A stretch of DNA of 64,000 nt from Salinivirga cyanobacteriivorans (GCF_001443605.1 NZ_CP013118.1:2785501-2849500); one strand, 5' to 3'. Shown: positions 35,821 to 45,242, counted from the first letter of the stretch. Numbers and translations are program-made. The notes: generated from the sequence alone by a model not told the origin.

Positions 35821-35894
35821 TGGGCCCACCCGGGCTCGAACCAGGGACCACCTGATTATGAGTCAGGTGCTCTAACCAACTGAGCTATAGGCCC
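35821..35894 (-). tRNA. tRNA with CAT anticodon (Met elongator or Ile2)
   Basis: A complete 74-base cloverleaf on the minus strand: acceptor GGGCCTA, D-arm with AGCTCAGTTGGTTAGAGC, anticodon stem CCTGA/TCAGG with loop CTCATAA, T-arm GGTTCGAGCC, discriminator A. The anticodon is CAT. The 3' CCA is not encoded. Sequence alone cannot separate elongator methionine from the lysidine-modified isoleucine tRNA; it is not an initiator, because the first pair is a G-C match. Confidence 0.93.
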
Positions 35895-36089
35895 AATAAT
35901 ATTTTAAAGAACTTCTTTTGTTTTTCTGAGATCTTTTGGCTTTTAATTTAGCCGCAGACCAGAATTTAGACAGGATTTTGCTCCCGTAAATCGGATTGCA
36001 ATATTACATAAATATTACGAGATGTGCAATTTTTTTTCATGACTGATTCAATGTTTTTATTAGCTTTACCAGCCAATTAATTTACGCAC

Positions 36090-36719
36090 ATGGATATAAG
36101 ATCTTATAAAAACATAATTTTCGATTTGGGTGGTGTAATAATCGACATTGATCCCGAAAAAGCTGTTGAAGCTTTTGCTAAACATGTTTATAAAACCCAT
36201 TCGCCTAATGGGCAGCAGCTTTACAATAAAATTGTAAATGGTACGCTTCTGATGGATTATGAAAAGGGCGAAATAAATGATGCACAGTTCAGAAGTGCAT
36301 TAAACGAGCGGCTGGATATTACGCTTTCTGATGAGGCCTTTGATCGTGCCTTTAATGCCCTGCTGCTTGATTATACACAGGAGCGCCTGCGTTTGCTAGA
36401 ATCTCTTAAAAAGACCCATAACATATTTTTATTAAGCAATACCTGTCATATACATTTTGTGCATTATAATCAATTGCTGAAAGATAAGTATGGGTATTCA
36501 GACCTGTCTGCTTTGTTTGACAGAATGTTTCTATCATTTGAAATGGGCATGCGCAAACCCGATATTCGTATTTTTAATCAGGTAATAAAAGAGACAGGTA
36601 TTAACCCGGCAGAATCGGTTTTTATTGATGATAGTTTGCAGAACGTAGAGGCCGCACGCTCAGCAGGATTGGGAGGGTTACATAAACCTCAGGAGGTTGA
36701 TCTCACCACGGTTTTTTAA
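36090..36719 (+). CDS. HAD-superfamily hydrolase (YihX-like)
   Basis: A 209-residue cytoplasmic phosphatase-type protein. Motif I is IIFDLGGVIIDID with the nucleophile Asp, motif II LLSNTCHIHF, motif III lysine in GMRKPDIRIF and motif IV VFIDDSLQNVEAA. Motif I carries Gly-Gly in place of the second Asp, as in the alpha-glucose-1-phosphatase YihX subgroup. The substrate is unknown. It converges with the next gene 12 bases on. Confidence 0.9.
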   Translation: MDIRSYKNIIFDLGGVIIDIDPEKAVEAFAKHVYKTHSPNGQQLYNKIVNGTLLMDYEKGEINDAQFRSALNERLDITLSDEAFDRAFNALLLDYTQERLRLLESLKKTHNIFLLSNTCHIHFVHYNQLLKDKYGYSDLSALFDRMFLSFEMGMRKPDIRIFNQVIKETGINPAESVFIDDSLQNVEAARSAGLGGLHKPQEVDLTTVF

Positions 36720-36731
36720 GAAATAACGTTA

Positions 36732-37526
36732 TTATTTGATTTTGATTACCTCGGTCTGCGCGTCGTAGTTGAGGAAATATTCACCTTTTGGGAGGTCTTT
36801 AACATCTATGGTTTTACCATAGCCTTTTCTTTTCAGCACCCCGTACATATCATAGATTTCAAACAGGGTTTGGGCTGAAAATGTAATTTTGTCATCCGGG
36901 CGTCTGGGCTCGTAGGTTACAGGCTCTTTTTGCGATCGAAAGGGGGTGGGTCTGGAAATGTTGTCTTTACCGGTAAAATCGCGCTGACGCACCCGGTATT
37001 TGTTCAATCCGGAATGTGCAATAACCTTAAAACTATATTTATTTTGTCCGGGTTTGCCTTTACCTTCAACCTTACCAAGGCGCACCCATTTGTTCCATCT
37101 GAACTGTTCTACATAAAATGGCAGCGCACCCTGTTCATTTGTGGTTGTCCATTCCAGTTCCTGGGTATTGCGATCCACGCGCATTGAACGAATGTCGAAT
37201 GTGCTACGGGGTTTTAAAACTTCGGGATTAAGTACCTTGGGTGTGCAATTCTCTTTATGTTCAATATTTACAACAACTTTGTCGCCGATATTAAACTCAA
37301 ATACTTCCAAATCAATTTCAAAAGCGCTGCTGTTGATTTCATCGGTGGTAACCTGATCGTTTACGGTTACTTTTGATACACAGAAACCTACACCACTTCC
37401 GGTAAAGGGGTTCATAACATAAAGGTTTTTACCCTGATAGACTCCTGTAAGTACAATATTTCCGCTATAGCCGAATGGGGCTATGAGCATAAAAATAATT
37501 ACAAAACGAAATATTTTTTTGCACAT
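36732..37526 (-). CDS. Exported protein with T9SS-like C-terminal domain
   Basis: A 264-residue secreted protein without a known function. It has a signal peptide (IFRFVIIFMLIAPFGYSGN), a beta-rich body with a fibronectin-like stretch (LEWTTTNEQGALPFYVEQF ... NKYRVRQRDFTG), and a C-terminus LFEIYDMYGVLKRKGYG ... LPKGEYFLNYD close to type A sorting domains of T9SS cargo. The terminal signature is diverged, so secretion by T9SS is likely but not certain. Confidence 0.7.
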   Translation of the reverse strand: MCKKIFRFVIIFMLIAPFGYSGNIVLTGVYQGKNLYVMNPFTGSGVGFCVSKVTVNDQVTTDEINSSAFEIDLEVFEFNIGDKVVVNIEHKENCTPKVLNPEVLKPRSTFDIRSMRVDRNTQELEWTTTNEQGALPFYVEQFRWNKWVRLGKVEGKGKPGQNKYSFKVIAHSGLNKYRVRQRDFTGKDNISRPTPFRSQKEPVTYEPRRPDDKITFSAQTLFEIYDMYGVLKRKGYGKTIDVKDLPKGEYFLNYDAQTEVIKIK

Positions 37527-37701
37527 ATATGCAGTAACATTGCTTTAGAAAACAAAACTAATGTTTTTTTCAATAAATTAAAATATTAGTGGGGTTGAAA
37601 GCACATTTTTCTTTTTCGAGCATCTTTTTTTCAAATTTAATATTTTTAGGCTTTTATATTTTGCTATTTTTACCCTTCCACAAATAAAAAATTATTTATT
37701 T

Positions 37702-39045
37702 ATGAAAGGATTTAAAGCTTACGACATAAGAGGCGTTTATAACAAAGATTTTGATCGGGTAAATGCATATAAAATTGGTTTTTACCTGCCGCAATTACTG
37801 AAAACCGATAAAGTTCTTGTTGGAAGAGATGCCCGGATTTCATCACCTGAAATTCATAACTATTTGATGAAAGGGATTATTGATGCCGGGGCCGATGCAT
37901 ACGATGCTGGTTTAGCAACAACTCCAATGATTTATTTCGGCACTGCACATGCCAATTTCGATGCATCTGTAATGATAACCGCATCACATAATCCGGCCAA
38001 ATATAACGGAATGAAGATTTCAAGAACCAATGCATTACCGGTGGGTTATGATTCGGGATTGTCGGAGCTGGAACAATTGGTGAAGGAAAAAGTGCATATT
38101 ACCAGGGAACGTGGTTCGATAAAAAATATTGATTTGAAGACGCCTTACCTTGAGTTTTTGAAATCTTATGTACCCGATTGGGATGGTTTAAATATGGTTA
38201 TTGATTGCTCAAATGGTATGGCCGGGCTATTTGCCAGAGATATTTTTGGTGATCAACCTCATTATATTTATGAAGAAATTGATGGTGCCTTCCCAAATCA
38301 TGAACCGAATCCGTTAATTCAGGAAAATGTGGCCGATCTGAAAAAGGAGGTTAAAGCCAAAAATGCTGATGCGGGTGTAATTTTTGACGGCGATGGCGAT
38401 CGTGTGATGTTTGTAGATGAAAAGGGTGAATTTATTTCACCTGATTTACTGATTGCATTGCTGGGGCATTACTTTTTAGAAGAAAAGGGTCAAAAAGGAC
38501 CAGTGTTGCAAGATATCAGAACATCGCAGGCAGTAAAAAATTATATCGAAAAATTAGGTGGTGAAATGCATATGTGGCGTGTAGGCCGCGCTTATGCTGC
38601 ACTGAAGCTTAGGGAGATTGATGGTGTTTTTGGTGGTGAATTGGCAGGTCACTACTATTTCCGCGATTTCTTCTATTCCGATAGCGGAATGTTAGCCGCA
38701 ATTCTCATTATGCGTATATTGAAGCAGAAAAAGGCTGAAGGATATACATTCTCGCAATTAATAGATAAAATAAAGGCTTTTGAGAACTCAGGAGAGATTA
38801 ATTTTAAGATTGAACAGAAAAAAGAAGCAATGGATGAGGTGAAAGACTTTTTTGTTAATCAATCGGAGCCATCAGCATTTTACGATTTTGACGGCTACCG
38901 TGTCGAATATCCTGATTGGTGGTTTAATATAAGGCCTTCGAATACGGAGCCATACTTGCGCCTGCTTTTAGAGGCAAACAGCAAGGAGCTCTTAGAGGAG
39001 AAAACGCAAAAAATTAAGGAACTGCTTAAACCTTATGAGAAGTAA
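37702..39045 (+). CDS. Phosphomannomutase/phosphoglucomutase
   Basis: It interconverts hexose 1- and 6-phosphates for nucleotide-sugar synthesis. The 447-residue protein has the phosphoserine loop TASHNPAKYNGMKI near residue 94, the Mg-binding loop DGDGDRVMFVDEKGE near 229, the sugar loop GGELAGHYYFRDF near 314, and the phosphate-binding RPSNTEPYLRLLLEA at the C-terminus. The length is normal. Phosphomannomutase is the commoner activity of this branch, but dual specificity is possible. Confidence 0.93.
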   Translation: MKGFKAYDIRGVYNKDFDRVNAYKIGFYLPQLLKTDKVLVGRDARISSPEIHNYLMKGIIDAGADAYDAGLATTPMIYFGTAHANFDASVMITASHNPAKYNGMKISRTNALPVGYDSGLSELEQLVKEKVHITRERGSIKNIDLKTPYLEFLKSYVPDWDGLNMVIDCSNGMAGLFARDIFGDQPHYIYEEIDGAFPNHEPNPLIQENVADLKKEVKAKNADAGVIFDGDGDRVMFVDEKGEFISPDLLIALLGHYFLEEKGQKGPVLQDIRTSQAVKNYIEKLGGEMHMWRVGRAYAALKLREIDGVFGGELAGHYYFRDFFYSDSGMLAAILIMRILKQKKAEGYTFSQLIDKIKAFENSGEINFKIEQKKEAMDEVKDFFVNQSEPSAFYDFDGYRVEYPDWWFNIRPSNTEPYLRLLLEANSKELLEEKTQKIKELLKPYEK

Positions 39046-39063
39046 TTTCAATAACAAGAAAAA

Positions 39064-39100
39064 AATAAAGCCCGGCATTTTATGGATACCGGGCTTTATT
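39064..39100. terminator. Bidirectional terminator between phosphomannomutase and serS
   Basis: AATAAAGCCCGG and CCGGGCTTTATT form a 12-bp perfect stem with a 13-base loop between converging genes; A and T tracts flank it on both sides. Confidence 0.85.
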
Positions 39101-39116
39101 GTATTTATAAGTTTGC

Positions 39117-40391
39117 TTATTTAATTATATCGAAACCTGTGTAAGGTTGTAAGACCTCAGGTATTTTAATCCCTTCGGGAGTTTGGTTGTTTTCAAGTAA
39201 TGCAGCCAAAATACGAGGCAGGGCAAGGGCACTTCCATTAAGTGTGTGTGCCGGCTGTGACTTTTTCTCTCCTTCTTCGCGGAAACGTAATTTCATGCGG
39301 TTAGCCTGGTATGATTCAAAGTTTGATACCGAACTTACCTCAAGCCATTTTTCCTGGGCTGCTGAATATACTTCAAAATCGTAAGTCAGTGCAGAAGTAA
39401 AGCTTAAATCTCCGCCGCATAGCCGCATAATTCGATACTGCATACCAAGTTTATTGACCAACCCTTCTACGTAAGCTACCATTTCGTCTAGCATAGCGTA
39501 GCTTCGTTCGGGATGTTCCACACACACAATTTCGACTTTGTCGAATTGGTGTAAACGGTTTAGTCCGCGTACATCTTTTCCATAGCTACCGGCTTCACGG
39601 CGGAAGCAGGGTGTGTAAGCTGTATATTTGATGGGAAAGTCTTCAGCTTTAACGATTTCGTCGCGGAAAATATTGGTAACCGGCACCTCAGCTGTTGGAA
39701 TTAAATATAGATTGTCTTCGGTTACATGGTACATTTGACCTTCTTTATCGGGTAGTTGGCCGGTTCCAAAGCCTGAGTCTTCGTTTACCATAAATGGAGG
39801 TAGCACTTCATTAAATCCTGCTTTTTGAGCTTCGTCGAGAAAGAAGTTAATTAGAGCACGTTGCAGGCGCGATCCTTTGCCTTTATAAACGGGAAAACCG
39901 GCGCCTGTAATTTTATTACCCATTTTAAAATCGATGATGTCGTATCGTTCAGCGAGATCCCAGTGGGGTAGTGGTTTACCTTCGAGTTTTATGGTTTGGC
40001 CGCCTGCTTTAATTTGTTCATTGTCGTCTTCGCTTTTTCCGGCCGGAACAGAAACATGCGGTACATTGGGGACCTCGGTGAGCAATTTACTCAAATGATC
40101 CTGTACTTCATTGAGTTTGGCCTCCATTGTTTTAATATCTTCTTTCAGATCGGCAGTTTTGCGTTTCGCTACCTCGGCATCATCACGTTTTCCTTCTTTA
40201 AAGAATTGCCCTATTTCTTTGGAAATGGTATTCATTTGGGCTTTACTGTTATCGAGGTTTTTTTGCGTATCTTTCCTGTATTGGTCTATAGAAATAATTT
40301 CGTTGATTATTTCTTTACCATCGAAATTTTTAATTTTTAGCGCTTCGATCACGCGTTCCTTGTTTTCATTAATGAACTGCACTGAAAGCAT
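39117..40391 (-). CDS. serS: Seryl-tRNA synthetase
   Basis: It charges tRNA-Ser. The 424-residue form from ATG 40391 (MLSVQFINENKERV) matches the family; an upstream ATG would add ten unrelated residues. The N-terminal coiled-coil arm spans about residues 30-100 and the class II core shows FRREAGSYGKDVRGLNRLHQF (motif 2) and the C-terminal LNGSALALPRILAALLEN (motif 3). It lies downstream of rpmA. Confidence 0.97.
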   Translation of the reverse strand: MLSVQFINENKERVIEALKIKNFDGKEIINEIISIDQYRKDTQKNLDNSKAQMNTISKEIGQFFKEGKRDDAEVAKRKTADLKEDIKTMEAKLNEVQDHLSKLLTEVPNVPHVSVPAGKSEDDNEQIKAGGQTIKLEGKPLPHWDLAERYDIIDFKMGNKITGAGFPVYKGKGSRLQRALINFFLDEAQKAGFNEVLPPFMVNEDSGFGTGQLPDKEGQMYHVTEDNLYLIPTAEVPVTNIFRDEIVKAEDFPIKYTAYTPCFRREAGSYGKDVRGLNRLHQFDKVEIVCVEHPERSYAMLDEMVAYVEGLVNKLGMQYRIMRLCGGDLSFTSALTYDFEVYSAAQEKWLEVSSVSNFESYQANRMKLRFREEGEKKSQPAHTLNGSALALPRILAALLENNQTPEGIKIPEVLQPYTGFDIIK

Positions 40392-40420
40392 AGATATTAG
40401 ATTATGGGTTATACAAAACA

Positions 40421-40468
40421 AAAATCTCCCGCAAATTTACCGTTTATTGGTAATTTACAGGAGATTTT
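40421..40468 (-). terminator. Hairpin after rpmA
   Basis: AAAATCTCC and GGAGATTTT form the outer stem, and AAATTTACC / GGTAATTT the inner, in the gap between rpmA and serS. The minus strand then reads TGTTTTGT, a weak T tract. Confidence 0.6.
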
Positions 40469-40486
40469 AGTAAAAATCTTTAGAAC

Positions 40487-40744
40487 TTATTCAGCAGGAA
40501 TAACTGAAACGTATGATCTGTCGTTCCGTTTCTTTCTAAATTCAACTTTACCATCAACCAATGCAAATAATGTGTGGTCTTTTCCCATACCCACATTATT
40601 GCCGGGGTTGTGTTTCGTTCCGCGCTGGCGTACTAAAATGTTACCAGCTTTGGCGTGCTGTCCGCCGTAAATTTTTACCCCTAACCGCTTACTTTCGCTC
40701 TCGCGGCCGTTCCGGGTACTACCCATTCCTTTTTTGTGTGCCAT
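40487..40744 (-). CDS. rpmA: 50S ribosomal protein L27
   Basis: L27 lies at the peptidyl-transferase centre. The 85-residue protein begins [19 protein letters not shown] and has [21 protein letters not shown]. The N-terminus needs no cleavage, unlike that of Firmicutes L27. It is 12 bases after rplU in the standard pair. Confidence 0.98.
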   Translation of the reverse strand: MAHKKGMGSTRNGRESESKRLGVKIYGGQHAKAGNILVRQRGTKHNPGNNVGMGKDHTLFALVDGKVEFRKKRNDRSYVSVIPAE

Positions 40745-40756
40745 GGAGAAAAGTTT

Positions 40757-41068
40757 TTATTGGTTAATACCTTCAATTTGAACTTTCGTAAAGAGCTGAC
40801 GGTGTCCGTTCAACTTTTGATAACCTTTACGTCGTTTCTTTTTAAATACTTTTACCTTGTCGCCTTTCATATGCTCAAGGATTTTGCCAGAAACTTTTGT
40901 GCCTTCTACTACAGGTGTTCCGACTTTAACCTGGCCGTCTTCGTCAACTAATAGTACTTTGTCGAATTCAACCTTGTCACCTTCGTTACCGTCTAGACGG
41001 TGCACAAAGATGTTTTGGTCTTTTTCAACCTTGAACTGTTGACCGGCAATCTCTACAATCGCGTACAT
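40757..41068 (-). CDS. rplU: 50S ribosomal protein L21
   Basis: L21 binds 23S rRNA. The 103-residue protein starts [19 protein letters not shown] and ends with the basic [19 protein letters not shown] segment. One more ATG lies directly upstream (41071), but the family starts at MYA. A strong promoter lies 40 bases upstream. Confidence 0.97.
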   Translation of the reverse strand: MYAIVEIAGQQFKVEKDQNIFVHRLDGNEGDKVEFDKVLLVDEDGQVKVGTPVVEGTKVSGKILEHMKGDKVKVFKKKRRKGYQKLNGHRQLFTKVQIEGINQ

Positions 41069-41109
41069 CATGCTTCGGGTTTGTAGTTAATAATTGTAAT
41101 TCAGGGCTG

Positions 41110-41139
41110 CAAAGATAGAGATAATTCTCAGCTTTCCAA
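41110..41139 (-). promoter_or_regulatory. Promoter of rplU-rpmA
   Basis: On the minus strand TTG is followed after 19 bases by TATCTTTG, an exact Bacteroidota promoter. Confidence 0.75.
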
Positions 41140-41213
41140 AGTTTTATTCAACCCGAATTGTAACTTTTTTATGTTTTTTGCATTCGTTGCAGCCATAGCC
41201 ACATTGCTGTTTA

Positions 41214-42764
41214 CTATCGCTTCACTGAATCTGGTTTATATTCAATGAGCCCTTCGGGTTGCATTATCCAGGTTTTTCCCATCATATCGTAATCGGAAAT
41301 GTGCTTTACGTTTTCGATATCGTAAACCACAGGATAAATTTCCCGGTCGAAATATATTTTTTTACCTTCTGGTAAATATAGTGTTATGTCCAAATCATCG
41401 ACTCTCCCTACATTTTTAAGTTCTGTTTCGTACCATGGATCTAGATATAAGATGCTGTCTTTTAGCGTGTAATTGTATTTTATTGCTGATGCTACTTCCT
41501 GAGCATCATACCGACTTCTGCCCCGGGCTGTTTTTGTAATTTCTATCTCAATGTTATCATTTCTGCTTTTCCTTACATCGAAATCTGGCCTGTTGTATAA
41601 ATAACTTGTGCCGGTTAGCTTGTTTTCAGAAATGTATACTGAACCAAATGACTCCTGCAGGTCGCGATCGAATTTATTGAGGTTTATGTATATGGTTTCA
41701 CTTTTTATTTCATCAAGCACATGTGTTTCTTCCACATCAGATGGGTAGGTATACCTTGCTCCCAGAGAAATACCTATTGTAATCACTGCAGCCAGAGAAA
41801 TCAGCCATATGCCCAGTGCTGACAGACCAATAACTTTATTGTTGGTCTTGAAATTAAATACTAGCTTGACTCCCAGGAATAAAATTACCAGTATTGGAAT
41901 TAGTGCTAATAAAATGGATGAAAGCAGGAAAATGATAAGTGTGAGTTCATTTTCGAAAAAAGCTTCAAGTACCGGGAAAAATATACCCTGTACTTCGCCG
42001 TGGAAATAAATTGTGGGGGAATGGAATATTACAAGATTTACGATAGCTACAATGCTTACAACAGCACCAGTTACCATGCCTATGCCGATAATTATTACAA
42101 TGGCTTTGAGTATAAAAGAGACGATTTCACCAGCTGCCGATGCACCACGATTTACACCGTCACGCGCTTTTTTGTAAGCCCCGGAATTCTTAACATCTTC
42201 ATAGTTCTCTTTTATAGTGCGTTTTATGTTGTTGGCCGTAACGGGTTCTCCTTTCATTTCAAGCTTTTGTGCTGTAGTTTCTGCTTTTGGAATAAAAGCC
42301 CACAAAACGATGTATACTAAGAAGCCCACACCATAAAAAATTGTAACAATTACGGTTAGTACGCGCATTAGTACAGGATCAATGCCAAAATAATGGGCCA
42401 TACCTGAACATACTCCACCCAGCACCGTATTGTCTGGATCTCTGAATAGCCTGCGTTGCCGATTTTCTGTTACGGGGTCTTCTGAAAATTCTTCTTCTGT
42501 ATCGGCGTCGATATCTTCAGGCGCACCCATTATTTTAATAATTTGTGCGATATCTTCTTCATTTACGACCTGCTTTTTGTCGGTGATTTTTTCCTGAAGA
42601 ATTTCTGCAATGCGTAGTTCAATATCGTTTATAATTTCTTTTCCTTCGGCATTATCTCCAAAACGCTTTTTTAGCTCTGCGAAATAGTTTTTCAGCCGAA
42701 CAAAGGCATCCTGATCAATGTGAAAAATGATGCCGCTGATGTTTATGGTAGTTGTTTCTTTCAT
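41214..42764 (-). CDS. PspC-domain membrane protein
   Basis: A 516-residue inner-membrane protein. An N-terminal soluble domain (residues 1-100) is followed by a PspC domain at about 103-165 (LFRDPDNTVLGGVCSGMAHYF ... VLWAFIPKA), several more membrane segments to about 350, and a C-terminal beta-rich domain of some 160 residues ending KPDSVKR. PspC proteins sense envelope stress. It is cotranscribed with the PadR regulator upstream (19-base gap), a pairing common in Bacteroidota. Confidence 0.85.
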   Translation of the reverse strand: MKETTTINISGIIFHIDQDAFVRLKNYFAELKKRFGDNAEGKEIINDIELRIAEILQEKITDKKQVVNEEDIAQIIKIMGAPEDIDADTEEEFSEDPVTENRQRRLFRDPDNTVLGGVCSGMAHYFGIDPVLMRVLTVIVTIFYGVGFLVYIVLWAFIPKAETTAQKLEMKGEPVTANNIKRTIKENYEDVKNSGAYKKARDGVNRGASAAGEIVSFILKAIVIIIGIGMVTGAVVSIVAIVNLVIFHSPTIYFHGEVQGIFFPVLEAFFENELTLIIFLLSSILLALIPILVILFLGVKLVFNFKTNNKVIGLSALGIWLISLAAVITIGISLGARYTYPSDVEETHVLDEIKSETIYINLNKFDRDLQESFGSVYISENKLTGTSYLYNRPDFDVRKSRNDNIEIEITKTARGRSRYDAQEVASAIKYNYTLKDSILYLDPWYETELKNVGRVDDLDITLYLPEGKKIYFDREIYPVVYDIENVKHISDYDMMGKTWIMQPEGLIEYKPDSVKR

Positions 42765-42783
42765 TTTTCAAGGTTTTTTAGGG

Positions 42784-43119
42784 TTATTGTTTTTCGGGGT
42801 TTTTAATTTTTTCTACTGCTCCTATTAGATTATTCCAGGAGTGGTCCAGTTCATGCAAAAAACCGGCACCTTCGTCTGTGAGCGCATAATACTTTCTTGG
42901 GGGGCCTTGTGTAGATTCCTCCCATCGGTATTTGAGTAACCCTGCATTTTTTAACCTGGTAAGCAGTGGGTAGAGTGTTCCTTCAACGACAATGAGCTCG
43001 GCCTCCTTGAGCCGGTTTATGATGTCGCTGGCATAGGCATCCTGATTTTCGAGTATGCTGAGGATGCAATACTCCAGAATCCCTTTCCGCATTTGTGCTT
43101 TAGCATTTTCTATTTTCAT
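42784..43119 (-). CDS. PadR-family transcriptional regulator
   Basis: A 111-residue winged-helix repressor: MRKGILEYCILSILENQDAYASDI, VEGTLYPLLTRLKNAGLL (recognition helix) and the wing STQGPPRKYYALTDEG. The short C-terminal dimerisation helix marks subfamily 2. It is upstream of the PspC gene and 130 bases from an ABC transporter on the same strand whose promoter carries a palindrome; that is the natural candidate target. Confidence 0.92.
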   Translation of the reverse strand: MKIENAKAQMRKGILEYCILSILENQDAYASDIINRLKEAELIVVEGTLYPLLTRLKNAGLLKYRWEESTQGPPRKYYALTDEGAGFLHELDHSWNNLIGAVEKIKNPEKQ

Positions 43120-43249
43120 AGGTTAAAGGTTTAAGTGCCCCGGGAGATGCGACGTACCATAATTGGTTTGGTGTGGGTTTTATGGTTAGTAAAGTGTCAT
43201 GGTTTTCCAATTATTCGCATCAACATTGGGGCGGGTCATGGTTTAAGGG

Positions 43250-44035
43250 TTATTTTATATTTCGGTACGAAAAATATAGTATGCCAATACTCATGAAAAG
43301 AATGAAGTAACCTATCGATATCCATTCATGCATGGTGAAAATTTCACTTGAGGCTCCCTGCATTATATTTGGTGATACCTTAGCAGGCAGTGCCCACGGC
43401 CAATAATCAACGTATTTCCATCCCAATTGCATAATGGTTCCTGCAATAGTGGCAGCAAAGCCAAATCCTATGGGTTTTATAAAATTCCGGAATCGGATGC
43501 TCAACAAATACTGAATGGCTACTATGCCCAGGCTTGCTAAAAATGATTTGGTTATTTGTTTGATCATCATTACCCACGGAATGGGTTTGGACAGAAACAT
43601 TGTTTCAGGTATCAATGCACCAAGTAGCAGACCGAAAATAGCTATGGCAAATATGAAAATAATATGTGTAAGGGCAACGTAATATAATATTACCAATATT
43701 TTCGATACGTAAAATGATGCCCGGCTGTAGGGAAGTGTAAGCATTTTTTTAAAAGCATTTGCTTTATGCTCAATTTGTACAACTAAGGAGGTAACTAAAA
43801 CAACATACAGCGGCAATAAAAAAGATGCTACACTTTGCCAGTTGTATTTTAAAAAGAGGTACCAGGGCATATTGCTCATCCGGTTCGAAACAATTTCCGG
43901 GTGGCTTCTAACCACAAGAAACATGATTGCAGGAATAAGAATGCCTCCAAACACAGACAGCCAAAAAGCCCATGTTTTTTTTGTTTTCATATATTCAGCA
44001 GATATTACTCCGCTTAGTGATTTTAAATTTATCAT
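43250..44035 (-). CDS. ABC-2 type transporter permease
   Basis: A 261-residue membrane protein with six hydrophobic segments and no signal peptide, the size of ABC-2 permeases of the drug or lantibiotic exporter class (AEYMKTKKTWAFWLSVFGG at the start). It is 9 bases downstream of the ATPase gene and forms the transporter with it. The substrate is unknown. Confidence 0.85.
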   Translation of the reverse strand: MINLKSLSGVISAEYMKTKKTWAFWLSVFGGILIPAIMFLVVRSHPEIVSNRMSNMPWYLFLKYNWQSVASFLLPLYVVLVTSLVVQIEHKANAFKKMLTLPYSRASFYVSKILVILYYVALTHIIFIFAIAIFGLLLGALIPETMFLSKPIPWVMMIKQITKSFLASLGIVAIQYLLSIRFRNFIKPIGFGFAATIAGTIMQLGWKYVDYWPWALPAKVSPNIMQGASSEIFTMHEWISIGYFILFMSIGILYFSYRNIK

Positions 44036-44044
44036 AATTCAGGT

Positions 44045-44953
44045 CTATTTTTCGGTGACTTGCATGAATAATTCTTCGAGGTTGTTTTTTACTTCATAAG
44101 CCTGTGATAACGGAATATTCGCTTTAATGAGGGTTTGTATAATTTCTTGTTGATTTGCTTTTGAATCAGGTTGAAACTCAGCAATTGTTTTTTCTACAAC
44201 TTTTCCCTTCCATTTATTTTTTAGGGTATCGATAGCCTTTTCGGCATCTGTTGTTTCTATTCTGAATATTTTGGTGGTTTTTGTCATAGTAGCCAATTCA
44301 TCAATCGTACCCTCAAATATGCCCTTCCCATGATGTATAATACCTACATGCGTGCACATTTTTTCAATTTCGCCAAGCAAATGGCTCGATATAAAAATTG
44401 TTTTCCCCTGTTCACGGTTTAACTCTACTATCAGCTCTCGAATTTCGTACATTCCCTGTGGATCGAGTCCGTTGGTAGGTTCATCCAGAATAAACAGTTC
44501 AGGGTCGGGCAGGAGTGCTCCGGCAATTCCCAAACGTTGCTTCATCCCCATTGAATAATTGCCGGCTTTGCGGTTACGATCCTCGAAAAGGTTGACCCAT
44601 CTCAGTACCTCATCTATTCTTGATTTTTTGTATCCTCCGGCTTTGCAAAGCAGCTCAAGGTTTTGTTTTCCTGTAAGGTGTTTGTAAATAGTGGGTTCTT
44701 CAATCATAAAAGCACTGTTTTTGAGCGCTGCCTTTCTTGATTTTTTTAAATTTTTCCCAAATAATTCAATGGTGCCCTGCGCCTGAAATAACAGGCCGGA
44801 AAGCATTCTGATGGTCGTTGATTTACCAGCTCCGTTGGGTCCAAGGAAACCATAAATACTTCCTTCGGGTACCTTAAGGCTTAACTCGTCCACTGCTTTT
44901 TTCTTCCCTTTAAAGTTAAAGGTCAGGTCGTGGGTTTCAATTACGGTTTGCAT
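44045..44953 (-). CDS. ABC transporter ATP-binding protein
   Basis: A 302-residue ATPase with Walker A GPNGAGKST, signature YSMGMKQRLG, Walker B FILDEPTNGLDP and a switch histidine in ISSHLLGEIEKM. A C-terminal domain of about 80 residues follows, as in exporters for drugs or antimicrobial peptides. First gene of the ATPase-permease pair; PadR and PspC genes follow on the same strand, and a palindrome overlaps its -33 box. Confidence 0.93.
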   Translation of the reverse strand: MQTVIETHDLTFNFKGKKKAVDELSLKVPEGSIYGFLGPNGAGKSTTIRMLSGLLFQAQGTIELFGKNLKKSRKAALKNSAFMIEEPTIYKHLTGKQNLELLCKAGGYKKSRIDEVLRWVNLFEDRNRKAGNYSMGMKQRLGIAGALLPDPELFILDEPTNGLDPQGMYEIRELIVELNREQGKTIFISSHLLGEIEKMCTHVGIIHHGKGIFEGTIDELATMTKTTKIFRIETTDAEKAIDTLKNKWKGKVVEKTIAEFQPDSKANQQEIIQTLIKANIPLSQAYEVKNNLEELFMQVTEK

Positions 44954-44976
44954 AAACGAAATTTAAGAATTCGGAA

Positions 44977-45006
44977 CAAATATAGATTATTTATACTACT
45001 ATGCAA
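44977..45006 (-). promoter_or_regulatory. Promoter of the ABC transporter operon
   Basis: On the minus strand TTG (45004-45006 on plus, complement) is followed after exactly 19 bases by TATATTTG (44977-44984). The -33 box is the spacer of the palindrome at 44995-45017. Confidence 0.75.
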
Positions 45007-45017
45007 AACATAGTAGT
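44995..45017. promoter_or_regulatory. Palindrome overlapping the -33 box: candidate PadR operator
   Basis: ACTACTATG and CATAGTAGT form a 9-bp perfect inverted repeat with a 5-base spacer that is the -33 element itself. A repressor bound here would block RNA polymerase. PadR proteins are known to bind ATG/CAT-type palindromes, and a PadR gene lies in the same cluster. Confidence 0.55.
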
Positions 45018-45242
45018 GTTTTTTTTAAGGTACCATATAGAAATATTAATAAGTTTGATGGTTTTTTGCTTTACAAAAAGTGTGGTTTAAAACGCCGTAT
45101 GAGAAGTTAAGTCAGATATTAGGTCTTTGCACAAGTATAAAAAGACTCTATCTTTTAAAACGGGGGAGTACAAATATCACAATAAATGTCTTTTCATTTA
45201 TATGATGCAAGTTTTGAAAAAATCGTAAAAAAAATGGTGGTG

